Assembly (NCBI GenBank): GCA_020064725.1
Contig: JAGTWJ010000017.1
Coordinates: 3,162,001 to 3,226,000 of the forward strand
DNA from: Drechslerella dactyloides
Lineage: Eukaryota > Ascomycota > Orbiliomycetes > Orbiliales > Orbiliaceae
Direction of reading: 5' to 3'
DNA length: 64,000 nucleotides
Made by a program: the position numbers and the translations under genes. This document shows, one piece after another, positions 35,267-46,900 of the stretch; the first letter of the stretch is position 1; each line of letters opens with the position of its first letter. Under the pieces are notes generated by a model. That model had not been told where the DNA came from. It saw only the letters and a list, made by a program, of their open reading frames with translations, and did not search any database.

Positions 35267-36043
35267 TCAGCCTAACGCTGTTGTGACAGTCGCGGTCGTA
35301 GTCAGTGTATCGACGTCTTGGTTAACGGTGCTGGCGTTGGTTACAGTGGCGGTTTCGGTCTCTGTTTCAGTCTCCGTGACTGTAGAGGCTTCCGTCTCCG
35401 TGATCGTAGTGCTGTCACCGCTGGCCTGATCTCCCCGAAGTATGATTTGGTTCGATCCCGTAAAGTCAGAGCCGATGCTTTTGCGCTTGCATTATTGCAA
35501 ACAAGAGAAGTCATTGAGTGCCCCGTCGCCGCAGCACCAAGCGGCGTCATCGCTGCTGGAGCAGCGAATAACGAATCTACCAGCATGCTAGCACCTATAT
35601 ACGGTTGAGAAACAAACATGTGAGTATCGTGTGCGTAGCTAGTATCTATTACTCAGATGCCTATATACGGCTAGTAGTTTACAAAAGAACACAGAGCTAC
35701 TTGGGATATGGAGGAAGGATATAAATGCATGTTAAGATCGTGTGTAAAGAACCGCCTACTAGGGTTGGCATCGGTGCATATATTGGGGCACTTGGTCGAC
35801 GACCAATCTTGATTGGTGCAGGATCCCCGCGCGATCACCAAGTTTCCTGGTCGAAAACAGATATAGTCCATTTGAAAGGCAATAGTCTGTTGATCCGCAG
35901 CGAGAGCTGTAATCGGAGCCAGAATCGTACGGCCTACCAGTTTCAGCAAGTGATCCATCGGGGTAATAACATCTTTGACCGGCCGCCCATTTGCAAGCCT
36001 GGAGTTGATGTAAAGCGAGGAAGAGGAGATGGAGAGGGGCCAT
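35267..36043 (-). pseudogene. Broken gene for a secreted cysteine-rich protein with Thr-rich tail
   Basis: Begins at 36043 with a signal peptide (LHLLFLALHQLQA) followed by QRCYYPDGSL and DYCLSNGL. These match a common uncharacterised fungal family of secreted or membrane proteins that have CYYP(D/N)G, CLSNGLC and a later SCTxxxW...CPxxC block. That later block, GSCTNQDWSSTKCPNIC, is present but in the +1 frame relative to the first part, so one base is out of place near 35860-35870, inside a TATAT stretch. Further on, CNNASA is again in a different frame from IGSDFTGSNQIILRGD, which leads into a Thr/Glu/Val-rich segment (TETETETETATVTN) and a stop at 35267. No intron pair with good sites repairs both breaks, and no transmembrane helix follows. 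Assembly error or unusual introns remain possible. Confidence 0.5.
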
Positions 36044-38600
36044 GTCTTAATGGCTAGGTGAGTTCACTGGGTCGCCTGAGTAATTGAGTCCTGCGAAGCG
36101 AACGATAGATGGATACCGATGAACGGCAAATGTCTAAAGCAGTGAAGGCTAGTAGCAATTAATATGGACCGCTTTACGACTTTAAATAGTTCCTACCTAT
36201 CCAACCACTAGCCATGGCCACTTCCTCGTTTTCTACTTGAAGCATTGCGGTATCAGCGAATTGATGTTATTCCATAGAAAGATCGACGCATCTCTCGTGA
36301 TTGCCGCATCCAAAAACCTCACTATCATTATGTGATTGCTGAGAGAGAGAGCTAAGAAATGGCCATATCTGACACTGGATAGTTCTGATCGAGGCGAACA
36401 AAAGTCTAGCCTTGCATTGCATTCAGCTCGGCTGATATACCTTCACCTGATTGACCAGCTCGGCTCTACATTGAAAACCCAATGCTGCGTGCAGGGGTTG
36501 GCACCATGACTGAAGATTCGCAGCCTGTTTTATATAATTATTGCCAGTATTATTGTAACCGCGGAATGGTGATTTGCGTGTTGTCGGGCTCCGTTTGGTC
36601 GTGATGGAAACCTTGAGCATTAATTTGCGACGATGTTTCAAATGTTGCGCCAGTAGAACTCCCTGCTTTGAGCCTCAAGATATTGGAGTGGTGAAAGAAG
36701 GGGCATCGTAGGAAGCAAGTCTGTAGGTTCCACGAGCGGTTACATGACCACCGGTAGTTGCTCATACATAGTAAGATTGTGAATGACGAGTCAGGGTTTC
36801 AAAGTCGGTGTATGGTTGGTAATGTAGGATTGTTGGATCCCAATTCGCGTCTTGCGAGTCTAAATCGAAGGTCATAGCTGGTATTCTGGCCCCGACTCCT
36901 GGGCTAGAGCGCGCTGCTTCTGCTTGTGGTTGATTGCATGCATTATCGATGTAGATAGTCATAGCATGCAATGCAATGCAATCGAATCAGTTATGGCTGA
37001 CTTGCGAGATCACATGCCTTGCAACATATACTTCAAGTTGTAAACAGCCACGGCGTTCTGGATATCGAATGTTGCTGCGCCACCCATTAAAATGTGGCGC
37101 ATGAAGTACCTTGTGTCGATAGAGCTTGTGGAAATTCCCATGCCGTAATTTCGCCCAGAAGAACGAAGGAGCTCCTACACCGAAGAGTAGGGATAGACAA
37201 ATGGCTGGGGTGAGTTCAACCGGACGGTTGGCACGTACGGGCCTGGTATCTGTTTGTCCATATCACGATATATTACGTGCTCATGCATGTGGGCTTCATG
37301 TTTTGAAGACGTGTGGCTTGGTTCAAAAGCCTCAAACGTGGATGTGACCAGACGCTCGTGGGGAATCGTGAGGACGACCCCTCGGATTCCGTATACGGCA
37401 GTCCTAGCAGCCTGCTTGTTAATACACACGCATTTCACGAGCCACAAGCCATTCATTGCAAATGCTACATTACCGTTGGAGCAATTTGCAGTGTTGAGGG
37501 TTCGCGGCCTCAGCTGATGCATCGATGGTGGGTTTGCAGCCTAGGCGCCTCCTGCCTGTCTGTCCGCCATGCCATCCCGTGCACTGGTTGGTCCGTGGAT
37601 CCTTGAAGCCTAGTCGACCGTTAGAGGCAACCTCACTAATCGCGGTCATCGATCGATTCGAACCTCCAACGGTCCGATCTCGTCCGCGGTCGTCCTGCCG
37701 CACTGACCGACGGCTCGTTAGCGAAGTCACTTGACGGGTACGTACTTGTATTACTCGATTCGACTCGACTCGATTCGATCGATCTCGCGCCGGGCGGGCT
37801 TGCAGAGATCTCCTGTGGGCTCAATTAGCTGCCTGCTAGACTCGGATCACGCCCTGACCGCCGCTGATGCTCCGGGTGCATGCCCAGTCGAGTTCGTGCC
37901 GGGGTGCTGGCGGATGTTTCGTATACTAAGAAGGATGTCTGCGTGGGTAGTCAGCGCCAGCCTGCTTGCCGAAAACTTAGCTGTCCGCACCAACGAGACC
38001 CCAAGACCACAATATATCCTCGCGTCCTCGATATACCCCCGCGACGCCCTCACTCGCCTTCGCCCTCGCCGTCGATTCCACCCATCCGGCCGCCCGTCTG
38101 TATCATAGTCCTGTCTGGCGTTGCATCGTATCTGCCGTTTTCCAGCGCCTCGTTTTCCTGCTGTCACGTCGATTGGCCGGTCGCATTCCTCCTCCGTCGG
38201 TATTGTTCTTCGTCCGCCTCTTCCGCGGTTCTCTCGCCAGGGCACAATCGATCGCACGAACCCGAAGCCGACACGACAGTTGCCTCCTGCAGGCTCTCTC
38301 CACCGTCCACCAGCTCGAGCGCACGGCATATATATCGTTCCTGGCTTCCCTCCTATACCGCCCCCTTCTCGTCTGGCGAACCGCATGGCCGTAGGATCCC
38401 GAACCGATGCCCCGTCCTGCATGGAGTCGATGTCGCCACCCAAGTAGCCATTCCTGTATCCTCCCGCAGACAAACTACAGCAGATACCCGCAGACGACGG
38501 CATTCCCGAGGTCTCGGACGGTTGCGCGGTGACCGTGAATATCCCACCAAATACGCGCCTCCCGCTTGGTCGCCCTCCCGCTTAGGCGCATGTTTCAAGC
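36044..38600. other. Intergenic, 2.6 kb, with long GC- and pyrimidine-rich Med13 leader
   Basis: Left part (36.0-37.7 kb): short frames only, some on the minus strand (36423-36971) of unclear status. Right part (about 37.9-38.6 kb): C/T-rich and open in several frames on both strands, which fits a long med13 promoter and 5' UTR. A TCGACTCGATTCGA-type simple repeat lies near 37757-37785. Confidence 0.5.
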
Positions 38601-41600
38601 ATGGAACTGCCGGAAACCTGCCTGACAAATGTTTTCAAGATAGTGAGTTACATCCCCCATCAGAAGCCTTTGTCGCATCCTAACCTATCTGCTGCGCCGA
38701 AGGACAACTTCTCCGATATCCCCTATTCGATCTACCGTATATCGTCCACAATTGGCTCGGCCCCGGCCTGGAGAGTGTTAAACAAGGCGGAGACCAACCT
38801 GCGGCGCCAAGGCAAATGTGTCACAACATGTTCAGAGACCCTGGAACTTTGGCTATTTCAACCGGATCACAATGACGGCGACGTTGCCTTTACCTCGGAC
38901 TCTGGATACAGCACCTATGATGGATCGGGTACAACCGATAAGGGTTGGGAGCCCATGGTATGGGGACTCGAGGGTATGCAAACCGACGCGCCGGAGCACG
39001 GTCATCGTGTGCTAATAGTCGATGACTTCTACAGAGAAAGCCAAGGACGTCCTTCGCATGCAGGAACTTTTCGATATCCTCAAACCGCCGTCGCTCGATA
39101 AGTCCGACGGTTTGCTCCCGGTACAGTCGCTATCACAACCCGAGAACAGTATCTCCCCTGGAACACAGCTGGATCCCATCGATTTGAGTGGCACAAACCG
39201 AGATGTATATATGCTACAGCAGCTCTCGAAACAAAGAGTTTCGAACAAGGGCATGTCCGCGATCGCGTCTCCGGTGACAGCCAGCAAATCCAACGCCTCA
39301 ACAATAGGCACACCCCGACTCTCTACCTTAAGACCAATATCGAAGCAGGAACTCGTGGCTCAAAAATGTTTAATGGCGATTATGTCGCTGTTATCCTATC
39401 GGCTAGCTACTTCATTCAACTGGATTCCGTTAAATCTCTGCAGCTTTATTGCAAGGACATTTGATGAACCAGCTAATATGGGGATCTTTGTCGACTCCAG
39501 GTACGGGGAATCAAGTCTGGAGAAAGAGCAAGGAATTCTATCTCATTCGGCTGTATCGCCTGGCCCTGCGCTGCTCACAACGATTTCTCTCAGTTTGCTA
39601 GAGGATGGCAGTTTACATGTCGTTCCCAAAACAGTACCTCAGCATGGTTTACAGAGATTCCCCAGCATCGATATCCCGGAACCGTCCGAAGAAGATGTCT
39701 GGCTCGCTCCAAGTGGAATAATTGGCAGACGCACACCAAAGGCGATCAGCAATAGTGATAGCCAAGCAACTCCTGAATGGAAGGCCTTCGTCCTGAAATC
39801 ACTCTCCGATAGAGGGATAAAACTTGGGCAACAAACTTTAGTAAGCTGGACCAGGATTGGCATTTGGTCCGATATTGAGGGCTTTACCCAAATTTTCTGG
39901 CCTACTCCCTTGATCTTCGTTAGGAAGCTTGCCAAGGACGATTACTTTGCACAGGCGCCATTGGCCACTACCGAAATCAAGCTGAAGAAGAGTATGGAAC
40001 CAGAGAAGGCTCTAGCGACCCAATTAACTTGGTTTAACACTGAGGATAGTTTGGACTTCGCAGAGAAATGGTTGGCAAATGCCGCATCTCGGGAAGTGGA
40101 GAGGAAGCGGAGGCTGGAAGCTAAGAGCAAAATAGTGCCTGAAGCTGTAGCAGACCGCAAAAGGATAGCTATCGCACCAACTACGGACCGTTCCAATACG
40201 GTATACCCAACTCCTCCGGACGCTGTTGCCACCATGGACGGTCTCCATACCCCAGGAGGCCCTACCACGGCGCCAACCCCAGGACAAATGAAACTGCCCG
40301 AGGAACCTCCTGCACCAGTTGTCGAACCACCAACTGCCCCTCCGACGACAGAAGCCACAGCAGTCAACAGCACAGAAATGGATCTGGATGACCAGTGGAT
40401 GAAGGATGCCGATACGTCGAAAACAGGGGACGATATGTTTGAAACCGTTCAGGACGTGGGAATGGCTGGCGGGGACGGTTTAGAGGATGAACTCTTCGAC
40501 ATCACTGAAGATGACTTCGGATTTTTCGACAACACAGGGACTAACGATGAGTTCATCGAGATGAATCTCGAGAAACCGCAAAGCTTGGCCGAAGTACAAG
40601 CGAGGCCGGTCACATCCGCTTCATCAGAGATGATGAATGAATTGAACACCGGTTTTAGCGCGCTCGATACTTTCGGAGACGACACGCTCCTCGAGATGGA
40701 ACTCGACCTAGATGATATTGGTGCTGCGATGGATATGCAAGCTGGGGCGCAATCATACGGCGGGCTGCCCTCAAGTCAACCAGCGCAAAACCAAAGTCAG
40801 GCCCAAGACAGCTCATCTCAGCCGAATGGAGGAGACCACCAACTAGTTCGAGTAGGATCGCAAACAGAGGGTGCCGAGAATGGTATCGTCCAGGTCGAGA
40901 CTCCTCCTCTGAGCCCACAGCGAGCAATGAAGCTCCTTCTGCTGGATTCGGCACCTCCTAAGGGCAGTCTTGACCTGAGGACGCGGCCCCCGGTATTGAA
41001 CCGCCGGCAAAGTCTTTACAGCCCAGTAGACTTTCCTTCATTCATAGGGAGATCCGATGAGAAGTACATGGCTGGAGGTCGATTTTTCTATGCAGAAGAT
41101 GAATCAACACCCCGAAAGAAGTCTTCGGAGAACCGGAAATTCAGCGCAACTTTCCCCAGAATTAAAAAATACCGGAACTCTCGACGTCCCGTTAGCCGGG
41201 ATATCCTGTTTCTCGAAGACGACGAGGAACGAAGCGATCTGATGCCAGACACCGGCAGCTCCGATGAAGAAAGCACAACTACAGACGACTACGGAAGTGA
41301 AGATGAGGAGATGTTTGAGATTTCGAACGAAGGCGGCCCAGATGCCTCGTCATACTCAAACTCGCTTTCACCGGAAGGAGTGCGTCAAGGGGTGAAGAGA
41401 AAGCGCAACCTCTCAGAGCGGGACTATTGGGGCGGTAACAAAGTTCAGAGCATCGAGGCTCAGAAATCAGATCGGCAGACTGACCTGGATAGTGCCCCTG
41501 AATGGTCCGTGGATATGGCAACCTTGAATGATAAAGACACCGACAATCTAAGTTCAGCTCAGCGGAGCCTATGCGACTTTATTCAGACCGACATATCCCT

Positions 41601-43910
41601 AGAAGGGATCTTCAACCTTGTTCCCGATAACGACAACATTTCGAATAGACTCTCTTCGCATGATTTCACTTATATCGTCCAGTTACTTCAGGAGCAAGTA
41701 GTTTGGAACACGTACCTAATATCAGCATTTTCGCCGACAGCAGCATCGGGCGGACGAATCTCATGCATTGAAATCGATGGCAATGGAGCCGCCGAGGAGC
41801 CTGAGTTGGCGTTCCATCTGCAGAAACAAACGATGGCCCACCAAGACGACGTGGAAGACCTATTGACTGAGCTTTTTGGCGGCTTTGTATCGCGTTGCTC
41901 GCTCGATATGCTGCTATTCGGTACAACCGGTCGCCCCAGGAGTTCCTTATACGGCGTGAGTCCAGGTTCCGTCGACATCCACGGTCTCTCTACTGGATTG
42001 ACGCCGATCAATCGACCGAAGTCCTCATCAGACGCTCTGGGCGAATCGTTGTCCCTTTTCAGAATCAACCCGCCTCACGTTCATGTACACCGGAATGCAG
42101 CCACGCCAAATAGCCCAATAGAGCTTCTACCGCCAGCGTTACATTTCTGGGATACTTTCGGGCTGGCACCACACAGCGGGCCGAAGGACTTCCTTACCAC
42201 TTGTGTTTTCCCCAGAGAGATCGGATTGGCTAACGCGGCCAAAATGTACTTGAATGGAATATGCACAACGTATGAGAGCTGCCGCCTGGGCGAGAACTTG
42301 CTTGTGAAAACGAGCCAAATTCTGGACGGGTTGCACGAAATACCGATGCGAGGTCAGGAGAAAGCAACGATCGCGGACGAGAAGGCAATGCTGCGGAGAT
42401 ATTGCGAGGGTATTGCGAAGATGGGTATGTTGGCAATACCATCCCTTCCCCGTGTACGTGGTGCGAATGCTAATCTATCGTTTCTTTCAGGCGAGACGCT
42501 GGTCGAGATTGAGGACGAGCTGCAGAATGTGGTTCTAATGATTGTGAACCCGTTCAGTGCGCCGTCCGCGGTGTTAGACATTTGCGCCGCTTTTCATATA
42601 CTCAAGAAGACATATGCGGCTGCACTCAATTCCTCCATTCGAGTATACCCGAACAACATTATTCTCCAAATCGTGCCTATAAGCCATCTTGCAGCCCAGG
42701 ATGGCATAGTTGTGCAAAGCCATAACCAGTCGATCAGATGCGCTCTGGAAATATACGAGAGGTGCACGCAGACCATACAGGATCACCCAGCTCAGGTTAG
42801 TAACGAGGCCTTTCAAGTTTCGCGAGAAGGAACTGCTAACACCTTTCATAGAAATTTCCACAAGAAACGTATTCGCCATGTATGACGCTTGCCAAACCAG
42901 TGCCAAAGTCCATAGCATTCAAGGTTTCATCAGACCCGTCCCCTGCAATTCTACAGGAGAACATGTGTCTCCACATGGCATATGCTCAGAGTATAGATGA
43001 ACGCTGGATATCAGTGGCCTGGGGTGATGATTGCGGTGAGATTAAAGAAGTTGCCAGCTTCTGCCTGGGAATCCCAGGGACAGTGTTGTTGCGAGCGTTC
43101 GAGGATATTTGCAAGGAGATATGGGCTATTACGAACAGGATCATATCAAAAAAGAGGATACACTGGCGCATTTCTCTCGTCAAGGTCGGCACCGTTGACG
43201 ACGACGAAATTGAAGGTGGGCAGACACAATACCCAATTTCCTACACTACTCTCTAACTCACGTTCCGATTGCTAGTGTGGACTAAACTTTCGAATGAATC
43301 CGCCATTTCGAATACCCTGACGACATTCGCATCCGACCCAGCGCCGCCTTTGACATTCAAGTATGCGCTTTACGGCATATTACCACAGGCTTTCACAGGC
43401 CAAGCACAAGGTGTCGGGACACCAGGAGGAACTCCTCAGTCCTCAGGAGTGTCGCCAGACCAGTTCGGGACTTCGCAGGGCGGCGCGCTCACGCCAGGTG
43501 ACTCAACAGCTCCGGAAGTGGACAATGACATTGCGGTTGTCGACTTTACAGATGAAACATGGGGTGCAGTGCTCCAGCACCCTCTCAATAACTCAGACTC
43601 TATCATCAAGACCCGTCCAGCGTTGGCTAGTGGCCTCCTCATCAAGCGGACGGGACCGAGCGAGGCGGATGAGCCCGCCATACTCGCTCTGTCGTTGATC
43701 TGCGCGGGGCAGCGCAAAATTGGGTCACTGCTGCCGGCACCTACACTTCCGGAATCGAACGAAGATATGTTGAGAGAGGCGCTCACGCAGTACAGAGGGC
43801 TCATGACGCTGGGGCAGCATCTTGGCGTGATCGATGTGATGAAGGAGGTGCTACCGTGGCATATCGCGGCGGTCATCAAGTGCAGAGATGCCTTCACATG
43901 TGTCTTGTGA
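38601..43910 (+). CDS. med13: Mediator complex subunit 13 (Med13/Srb9/Ssn2)
   Basis: Largest subunit of the CDK8 kinase module of Mediator, which docks the kinase, Med12 and cyclin C onto core Mediator and mostly represses RNA polymerase II transcription. Six exons (38601-38642, 38703-38973, 39035-42424, 42491-42795, 42852-43215, 43276-43910) give 1668 residues. The tiny first exon joins to give the family start ELPETCLTNVFKIDNFSDI. The N-terminal Med13 domain covers about residues 1-330 (with LSYRLATSFNWIPLN and WIGIWSDI-like GWT motifs); the middle is acidic and disordered, with the LDDIGAAMDM-type and DEELFDIT-like patches; the C-terminal Med13 domain (about 1130-1668) has IVNPFSAPSAVLDICAAF, IVPISHLA, ENMCLHMAYAQS, ERWISVAWGDDCGE and the end VLPWHIAAVIKCRDA. 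The 66-bp intron 42425-42490 could be retained in frame. Confidence 0.94.
42425..42490 (+). other. In-frame 66-bp intron of med13, open reading frame throughout
   Basis: Starts GTATGT, has GCTAAT as a branch-site match near 42470 and ends TTTCTTTCAG. It is a multiple of three without a stop, so retention would add 22 residues. Removal gives a smoother family match (IAKMGETLVEIEDE). Confidence 0.7.
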
Positions 43911-46900
43911 AGGACCCCTCGTGAGTGTTTGGAGTTTAACTTCATGTGTATTTTCTTTTCTGTCTTTAGTTTGTCTTTCTTTGTACGAGATGAGGACGCC
44001 ATGCATACTTCATGGCCATGAACATGCCACTACTCTTCTTGTATTGCTTATTTCTTCTTCTATCTCTTTTTATTCCCGCAAGCACTTGGACCACTTGTTT
44101 ATATCATAAAGGCGGAACCAGAGTTCGGATCAGAACGAACGAAGCTGAGCTGAACATCATCAGTTGGAATCAGCAGACGTCGCATTGTTATCGAGTTTTG
44201 TTCTTTTTTTCCACAATTCATCTACATGCTTTGGCTTGGCTAGCAGTCTGGAGGACGAAAGCGGTGTATTTGGCGTTCGTGTCCGTTTATCACTCGATTA
44301 TCATGTGCGATCAATGTTCACGGATGACGATGACCTATCTTGATCTTGCGGATAGCATGTTATTAATGTTATCTCCTTTCATTTCTATATATTTATCATG
44401 ACTAGCGAATCTATGACCATTTCCAATTTCAATCAAACAACCTCTCTTTCATCTGATTATGCGTTTCTGTATATGATGATATATGCCTCAGCATTTACCC
44501 CAAGGATCTAGCGCGTGCAGTTCATCGGGTACGTGTATAGCGTGATGCATATGTCTAGTTAATTTATTCAGCTCTACATGGGTACACGTCGACGTGGGCA
44601 TGCCGGCATGAGGAAGGTCCTAGCGGTGCTGTCAAAGGGCAGTGCATACGAGCGTGCAATGCTTCCGGTCGTGCGGTTCTGCCTATGCACGTATATATGG
44701 ACGGCCTGTACGTGTATTTGCACTGTGCAGGCGTACAAATATACATGTGTATATGAAATATGCTATATCTGGGGGGAGGGGGGTACGCGTGACATGTACA
44801 TATGCATCAGAAGTATAGCGATAGCTACAATTTCGAATCCATTGCCGGCTGGCCGGGTTCCTCGGGGAAGACGGATATACGCGGCCAACTTACAATGTGT
44901 CCAAGTGCATCTGTGCTGCCAAGTTGAGAAATACGTACAAATCTGATCATACGCACGTACGCGTGCAGACACGAATTAATTGATACGTGGATACGGAGCT
45001 ATAGTAAAGGATCGATCCTGCTGGTGCCGGAGCCGCATGAGGGAAGGCTAATTCTGATCCTTGGCTTATCAGGCATCGATATTGATGGCCTTGGGCGTCC
45101 GTACGAGTACGATCGTGAAGCTCAGCGAGCGTGAACGACGATTAACCAATAGTCAGCTCCCAAGCCCGTGCATGAATGTAGGCAAGGACGGAAGGACGGA
45201 AACTGAAGGTGTCGTTTCACATGAACGAGTGCGTGCAGACTTGAGCCAAGCTGACTACAATCGCGTCAAATTCAAACGAATCAAATGGAAAGACGGCGAA
45301 GGGTGCAGAAACAATCGAAGGAATAGTCATGCATGTCTCTGGTCCTCCGGTCCAGGCCGGCGGTACGTGAGATCTCAAGATGCACGCACCCGATAGGCCA
45401 GACGAATATGCGTCTTCTGAGCTCTTTGTTGAGACTAATTTCTTTTTGTTCATGATATGAGGCCTGATTCGATTCAACTGGCGGTTCGAAGCTAAGACCA
45501 TCCCTTCGTATCCTTCTTCCTCGACCTTGTCACAGCCTCACTCCGGGGTGCTCGGGGAGGTATACGGTATGGATGCATAGTGGGGGTGGACGGACTGTCG
45601 GATGGCAAGTCTGAGACAGACGGGACATGACAATCAGTTCCGGAATGTCAAGCTCATCAGATGATCGATGTTGTATGCATGCCGATATACATCCCTCAGC
45701 TGAGATTGTCCTGATCGGGACATACGATCGTCCGGGAGCCGGGCAGATGGAGTATCCAGCCTCCGAGAATTGGCTAGAAGTGCCTATGTGATATCAGTAT
45801 CGATAATCAGGCATGCGCGCATATGATAAGTGGCAAGTGTGATATGAATTTGATATCACAAATAAAATTTATACGACGGGATCTGCTATAGTATACGGCA
45901 CAGCTGACGCCGAGGTTTGCCACGGCAGCCAGCCGGAGAGGTAGCTCTAGTAGCTGGAAGCTAGGTGGCGCCTAGCACGAGCAGGTTTCAGGATCCATAT
46001 GCATCGAGCAGGCGCCCAGACCAGGCGTAGACGTATAGTAATCTTTAATTTACGGAAGGCCGGATCGAATGCCCCTCCTATGTTATACATTCGGGGAGCG
46101 TGGTACACCGAGCTTATCGTTCACGGGCCTTGATGGAGGGATGGGGCTATCCTAGGTATCCATGTAGCTGTCAGATGCCGAATAATTGTTCGAGGCAGCC
46201 GGGGAAGGCTGAGAAGTAAACGAATAGAACGGGTGGATGAAGGACGTATAGACAGACGGACGCACAGCTGGATCGAGTAATGCAAACCCACGAAACACAT
46301 CCATCGATTCCGCCCCCAACAGTTACTCCAATACAGTTCTAGGCCCCTTGAAGCATCGGAGAAAACAAATTTGCGGCATGCAGTAAGACGCCAGTCATGT
46401 CAAGCACAAATTCGCAGGCACAATTTCCGTCCGGTGATGTTGGCGGTGAAGGATCCAGTATAGCGTGCGTGAGATTTGTTGGATTTTGCGCGCCTGCTGC
46501 ACCCAGATGTTGGAATCCGTCCCACTGCTAGCAAGCTGCTGGCACGCTGCTATAGCTAGCAAACGTCTGCCGGGGGCTTGCATGCAATGCATGACATCCG
46601 GGAAAACCTGCCTGCTCATCGCATCCATCCATCCACCCTGCCATCCATCCCACCATCCATTCATCCCATCCCAGCCATATCACAAATTCACGTACGTTAC
46701 GTAAGTCACCTGCGCACCTGCTAGCTGAAAAATGGACTTTTCGTACGTGTACGTATCGTCCCATAGTTTCGTACGTGCATACCCTATCCGTACGAACAGA
46801 AACTATTGTCTGCGAGTGGGGCGCGTGGTCAGCCGGCCGGCCGACATGCACGCACACATCCGACGCAACCGTGACAGTCGGCACACACGTATCTTCGATA

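Noticed and set aside
36423..36971. Three adjacent minus-strand frames that might be exons of one gene
   Set aside because: Some stretches look protein-like, but no donor/acceptor pairs join them into a sensible product and nothing matches a family.
37640..37700. GGTTCGAATC-like tRNA B-box on the minus strand near 37665
   Set aside because: The flanking bases do not form a T-stem or acceptor stem, and no matching A-box lies at the right distance.
37847..38683. Long open frames on both strands before med13 (218 and 267 codons)
   Set aside because: They overlap each other in GC- and pyrimidine-rich leader DNA, are Ser/Pro/Arg-rich low-complexity and show no family similarity.
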